From positions 1 through 14,500 of the forward strand of contig CANNMN010000013.1 of the NCBI GenBank assembly GCA_947505885.1: a stretch of 14,500 nucleotides of DNA, in the 5' to 3' direction. This DNA is from Rickettsiales bacterium (GTDB lineage: Bacteria; Pseudomonadota; Alphaproteobacteria; Rickettsiales; UBA1997). Position numbers and translations under genes: made by a program. The notes beneath the pieces were generated by a model that was not told the DNA's origin, searched no databases, and worked only from the letters and a program-made list of their open reading frames with translations. Positions 12,988-14,500 of this stretch are shown here, one piece after another (the stretch's first letter is position 1; every line of letters starts with the position of its first letter).

Positions 12988-13800
12988 ATGAAAATGGGCA
13001 AGACAATCACAACATACTTAATCGAAGGCAGCTCAACTGGTCTAAAATCTGTCTTTATTTCCAATAAAGTTTGCAACGCACTTTTCATTCCTCGTGCAAA
13101 ACTCAATGAGTCAAAAAATCGTGAAGAGCTAAGTCGCCCATCCCTTTACCTGTTAATTGGCGAAGAAAACCAAGCCTATGTCGGAGAAACAGAAAATTTC
13201 ATTGAACGAGTTAAAGATCACGATTTGAAAAAAGAGTTTTGGAACGAGGCAATAGCTTTCAGTGCAAAGGACAATTACCTAACCAAGGCAGATGTTCAAT
13301 ATCTGGAGTTTCTGGCAATTAACCAAATAAAAAAAGCTGATCGATTCAAAATTGAAGAAAATAAACAAAGCCCAAAAGCTCCAAATTTACAAGAACACCA
13401 ACGTGATTCGGTTCATGAATTTTTTGAAGATGTGAAGCTCCTCAGTTCTTTTCTTGGTTACAAATTTTTTGAGGTAATCGAAGAAAAGACCAAGCACCTT
13501 TTTTACTGTAAAAGCGGCAAAGGAAGTGATGCCAGAGGCTTTTATGATGAGAATGGATTTACGGTTTTGGCTGGTTCGAAAGTTTGCAAAGAAACCACTA
13601 GCTCTTTTGGTGCGGCAATGGATCGAGATTTCTATTTCAGAGAATTTTGCAAAGAGGTTAGCGACTTATTCACAGTTGAAAAAAATATCACGTTCAGCAG
13701 CCCGTCAACAGCATCAACTTTTTGTCTTGGTATGAGAAGCAATGGTTGGACAAGTTGGAAAGATAAGGATGGTAAAACGTTAAGCGAAAAATTTAGGTAA
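12988..13800 (+). CDS. GIY-YIG nuclease-fold protein with DUF4357
   Basis: This 270-aa protein has a degenerate GIY-YIG nuclease domain in the middle (about residues 50-115). PSLYLLIGEE supplies the GIY strand (with S-L-Y for G-I-Y), and AYVGET is the YIG strand (Y64-V65-G66). The catalytic arginine is probably R74 in FIERVKDH and the metal-binding glutamate E107 in QYLEFLAI. The C-terminal part (about 170-267) contains CKSGKGSDARGFY and FCLGMRSNGWTSWKDKDGKTLSE, the pattern of DUF4357, which often follows GIY-YIG domains in standalone accessory proteins. GIY-YIG enzymes cut DNA or act in repair, restriction and homing; the role here is unknown. No modification methylase is adjacent. ATG 12988 is used; ATG 12994 is equally possible. 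There is no Shine-Dalgarno. Confidence 0.8.
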   Translation: MKMGKTITTYLIEGSSTGLKSVFISNKVCNALFIPRAKLNESKNREELSRPSLYLLIGEENQAYVGETENFIERVKDHDLKKEFWNEAIAFSAKDNYLTKADVQYLEFLAINQIKKADRFKIEENKQSPKAPNLQEHQRDSVHEFFEDVKLLSSFLGYKFFEVIEEKTKHLFYCKSGKGSDARGFYDENGFTVLAGSKVCKETTSSFGAAMDRDFYFREFCKEVSDLFTVEKNITFSSPSTASTFCLGMRSNGWTSWKDKDGKTLSEKFR

Positions 13801-13840
13801 ATTAAGTAATTTTTTAATATTAGCGGTGATGGATATTGGT

Positions 13841-14218
13841 TTAACTAACAACGCAACCCCCGCCATTTTGCCGAGTCACTGATTCTGTTGATTCGTGATG
13901 TATGGTTGCACTTGGTATTTCAAAACTCCGTAATACGGCAACAAGACTCGAGGCCTGCAATGTTGGGATACCGCCTTTTTCAGCCTTACTCTTATCAATA
14001 ATTTTTGCTGTTAATTTGTAGAAATCTTCTGGGTTGACTCTCTTCACGGCGTCTAAGGCCTCTTGATCTTCAATTTTAATCCCTTTTGTAATCCTTTCAA
14101 AATCAGCGGCCAAAGATGCTGATTTACTAACCAAGTCCGTAACAAGACTGTTTCTTGCCAATGCTTCTTGTCGCCTGTCTTGATGGTTTAACAAATCAAA
14201 AAATCTCTGATTTGCCAA
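13841..14218 (-). CDS. Hypothetical protein ending in a CaaX-like CVVS
   Basis: I do not recognise this protein. From TTG 14218 it is 125 aa; the same frame is open upstream to a stop at 14411-14413 without an ATG or GTG. That upstream part also reads like protein (for example ILGAGLEAYKNLKDLKSWH), so the true N-terminus is probably missing. The visible protein is largely helical-looking and charged, with LANQRFFDLLNHQDRRQEALARN, a middle section rich in Asp, Glu and Lys, and the tail RQNGGGCVVS. The last four residues fit the eukaryotic prenylation box CaaX. It has no signal peptide or membrane segment. It is convergent with the GIY-YIG gene, 40 bases away, with no clear terminator between. 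The frame is probably a real gene or a recent remnant. Confidence 0.5.
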   Translation of the reverse strand: MANQRFFDLLNHQDRRQEALARNSLVTDLVSKSASLAADFERITKGIKIEDQEALDAVKRVNPEDFYKLTAKIIDKSKAEKGGIPTLQASSLVAVLRSFEIPSATIHHESTESVTRQNGGGCVVS

Positions 14219-14316
14219 AATCTCTACTTCGTCTTCTGCAACACCTGAATCAGTTAAATATCTGACATGCCAAGACTTGAGATCTTTAAGATTCTTATAA
14301 GCCTCAAGACCAGCCC

Positions 14317-14457
14317 CTAAAATATCATTATTTTCTTGCCGTATTGCGTTGTCGGGATTTCTTTGGTTGAAACTTGTAATGTGTAAGAATTGGTCGCGTT
14401 GTTTACATGATTAATTTGGATTCGCCCTCCATTAACCATGTAAACTTTGTCTCTCAT
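14317..14457 (-). pseudogene. Possible N-terminal fragment of the CaaX protein, split by a frameshift
   Basis: A 46-codon frame starts at ATG 14457 (MRDKVYMVNGGRIQINHVNN) and stops at 14317-14319. It overlaps the upstream open part of the neighbouring minus-strand frame between 14317 and 14410. A single -1 shift between about 14320 and 14400 would join the two into one continuous protein of about 200 residues. The fragment has no Shine-Dalgarno. Alternatives are a sequencing or assembly error, a separate tiny gene, or chance. Confidence 0.3.
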
Positions 14458-14500
14458 GAAAATTCACAAAAGAACGCGATTAACTCTAACCGATCGGGAA

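Noticed and set aside
12988..13800. GIY-YIG gene as part of a restriction-modification pair
   Set aside because: No methyltransferase or specificity gene is next to it, so a restriction role cannot be claimed.
1..14500. CRISPR array, insertion sequence, integrase or attachment site
   Set aside because: I found no regularly spaced repeats, transposase-like frame, or duplicated tRNA 3' end in the window.

Overview
The window is a piece of an AT-rich, gene-dense bacterial chromosome, most likely from an alphaproteobacterium. The lineage clues are a Tim44-like TimA protein, an ELM1-family protein, a long-form HPF and a FadE-type acyl-CoA dehydrogenase. The tRNA-His carries an encoded G-1 and C73; many core alphaproteobacteria have lost this pair, while Rickettsiales-like lineages keep it. 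I therefore lean towards a deep-branching or host-associated alphaproteobacterium, but the sequence does not fix the genus.

Layout. 1-1537 is the 3' half of carB (pyrimidine and arginine precursor synthesis). It is followed by tRNA-His(GTG) and a tetraloop hairpin. 1750-5970 is a tight plus-strand run: timA, acnA (TCA cycle), hpf (ribosome hibernation) and rpsU (ribosomal protein bS21). A complex set of hairpins ending in a T-run closes this run at 5976-6068. 6090-7973 encodes a membrane-anchored thioredoxin/NHL-repeat protein (NHLRC2-like), whose 3' end overlaps the convergent rlmH gene (23S rRNA methyltransferase). coaD (coenzyme A synthesis) is divergent from rlmH and is followed by an ELM1-family gene. 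A GC-rich hairpin separates ELM1 from the convergent fadE (beta-oxidation, 815 aa).

The right end looks accessory. It has a 436-base non-coding gap, a GIY-YIG/DUF4357 protein, and an unrecognised minus-strand reading frame ending in a CaaX-like tetrapeptide (CVVS). The upstream part of that frame appears frameshifted.

The most interesting cross-cutting signal concerns translation. Almost no gene here has a Shine-Dalgarno sequence, whereas rpsU has a nine-base one. Several ATGs lie exactly six bases after a -10-like hexamer, which suggests leaderless mRNAs. Such an SD-poor gene set with a strong SD kept on rpsU resembles the pattern described in Bacteroidota. No complete novel multi-gene system is evident.
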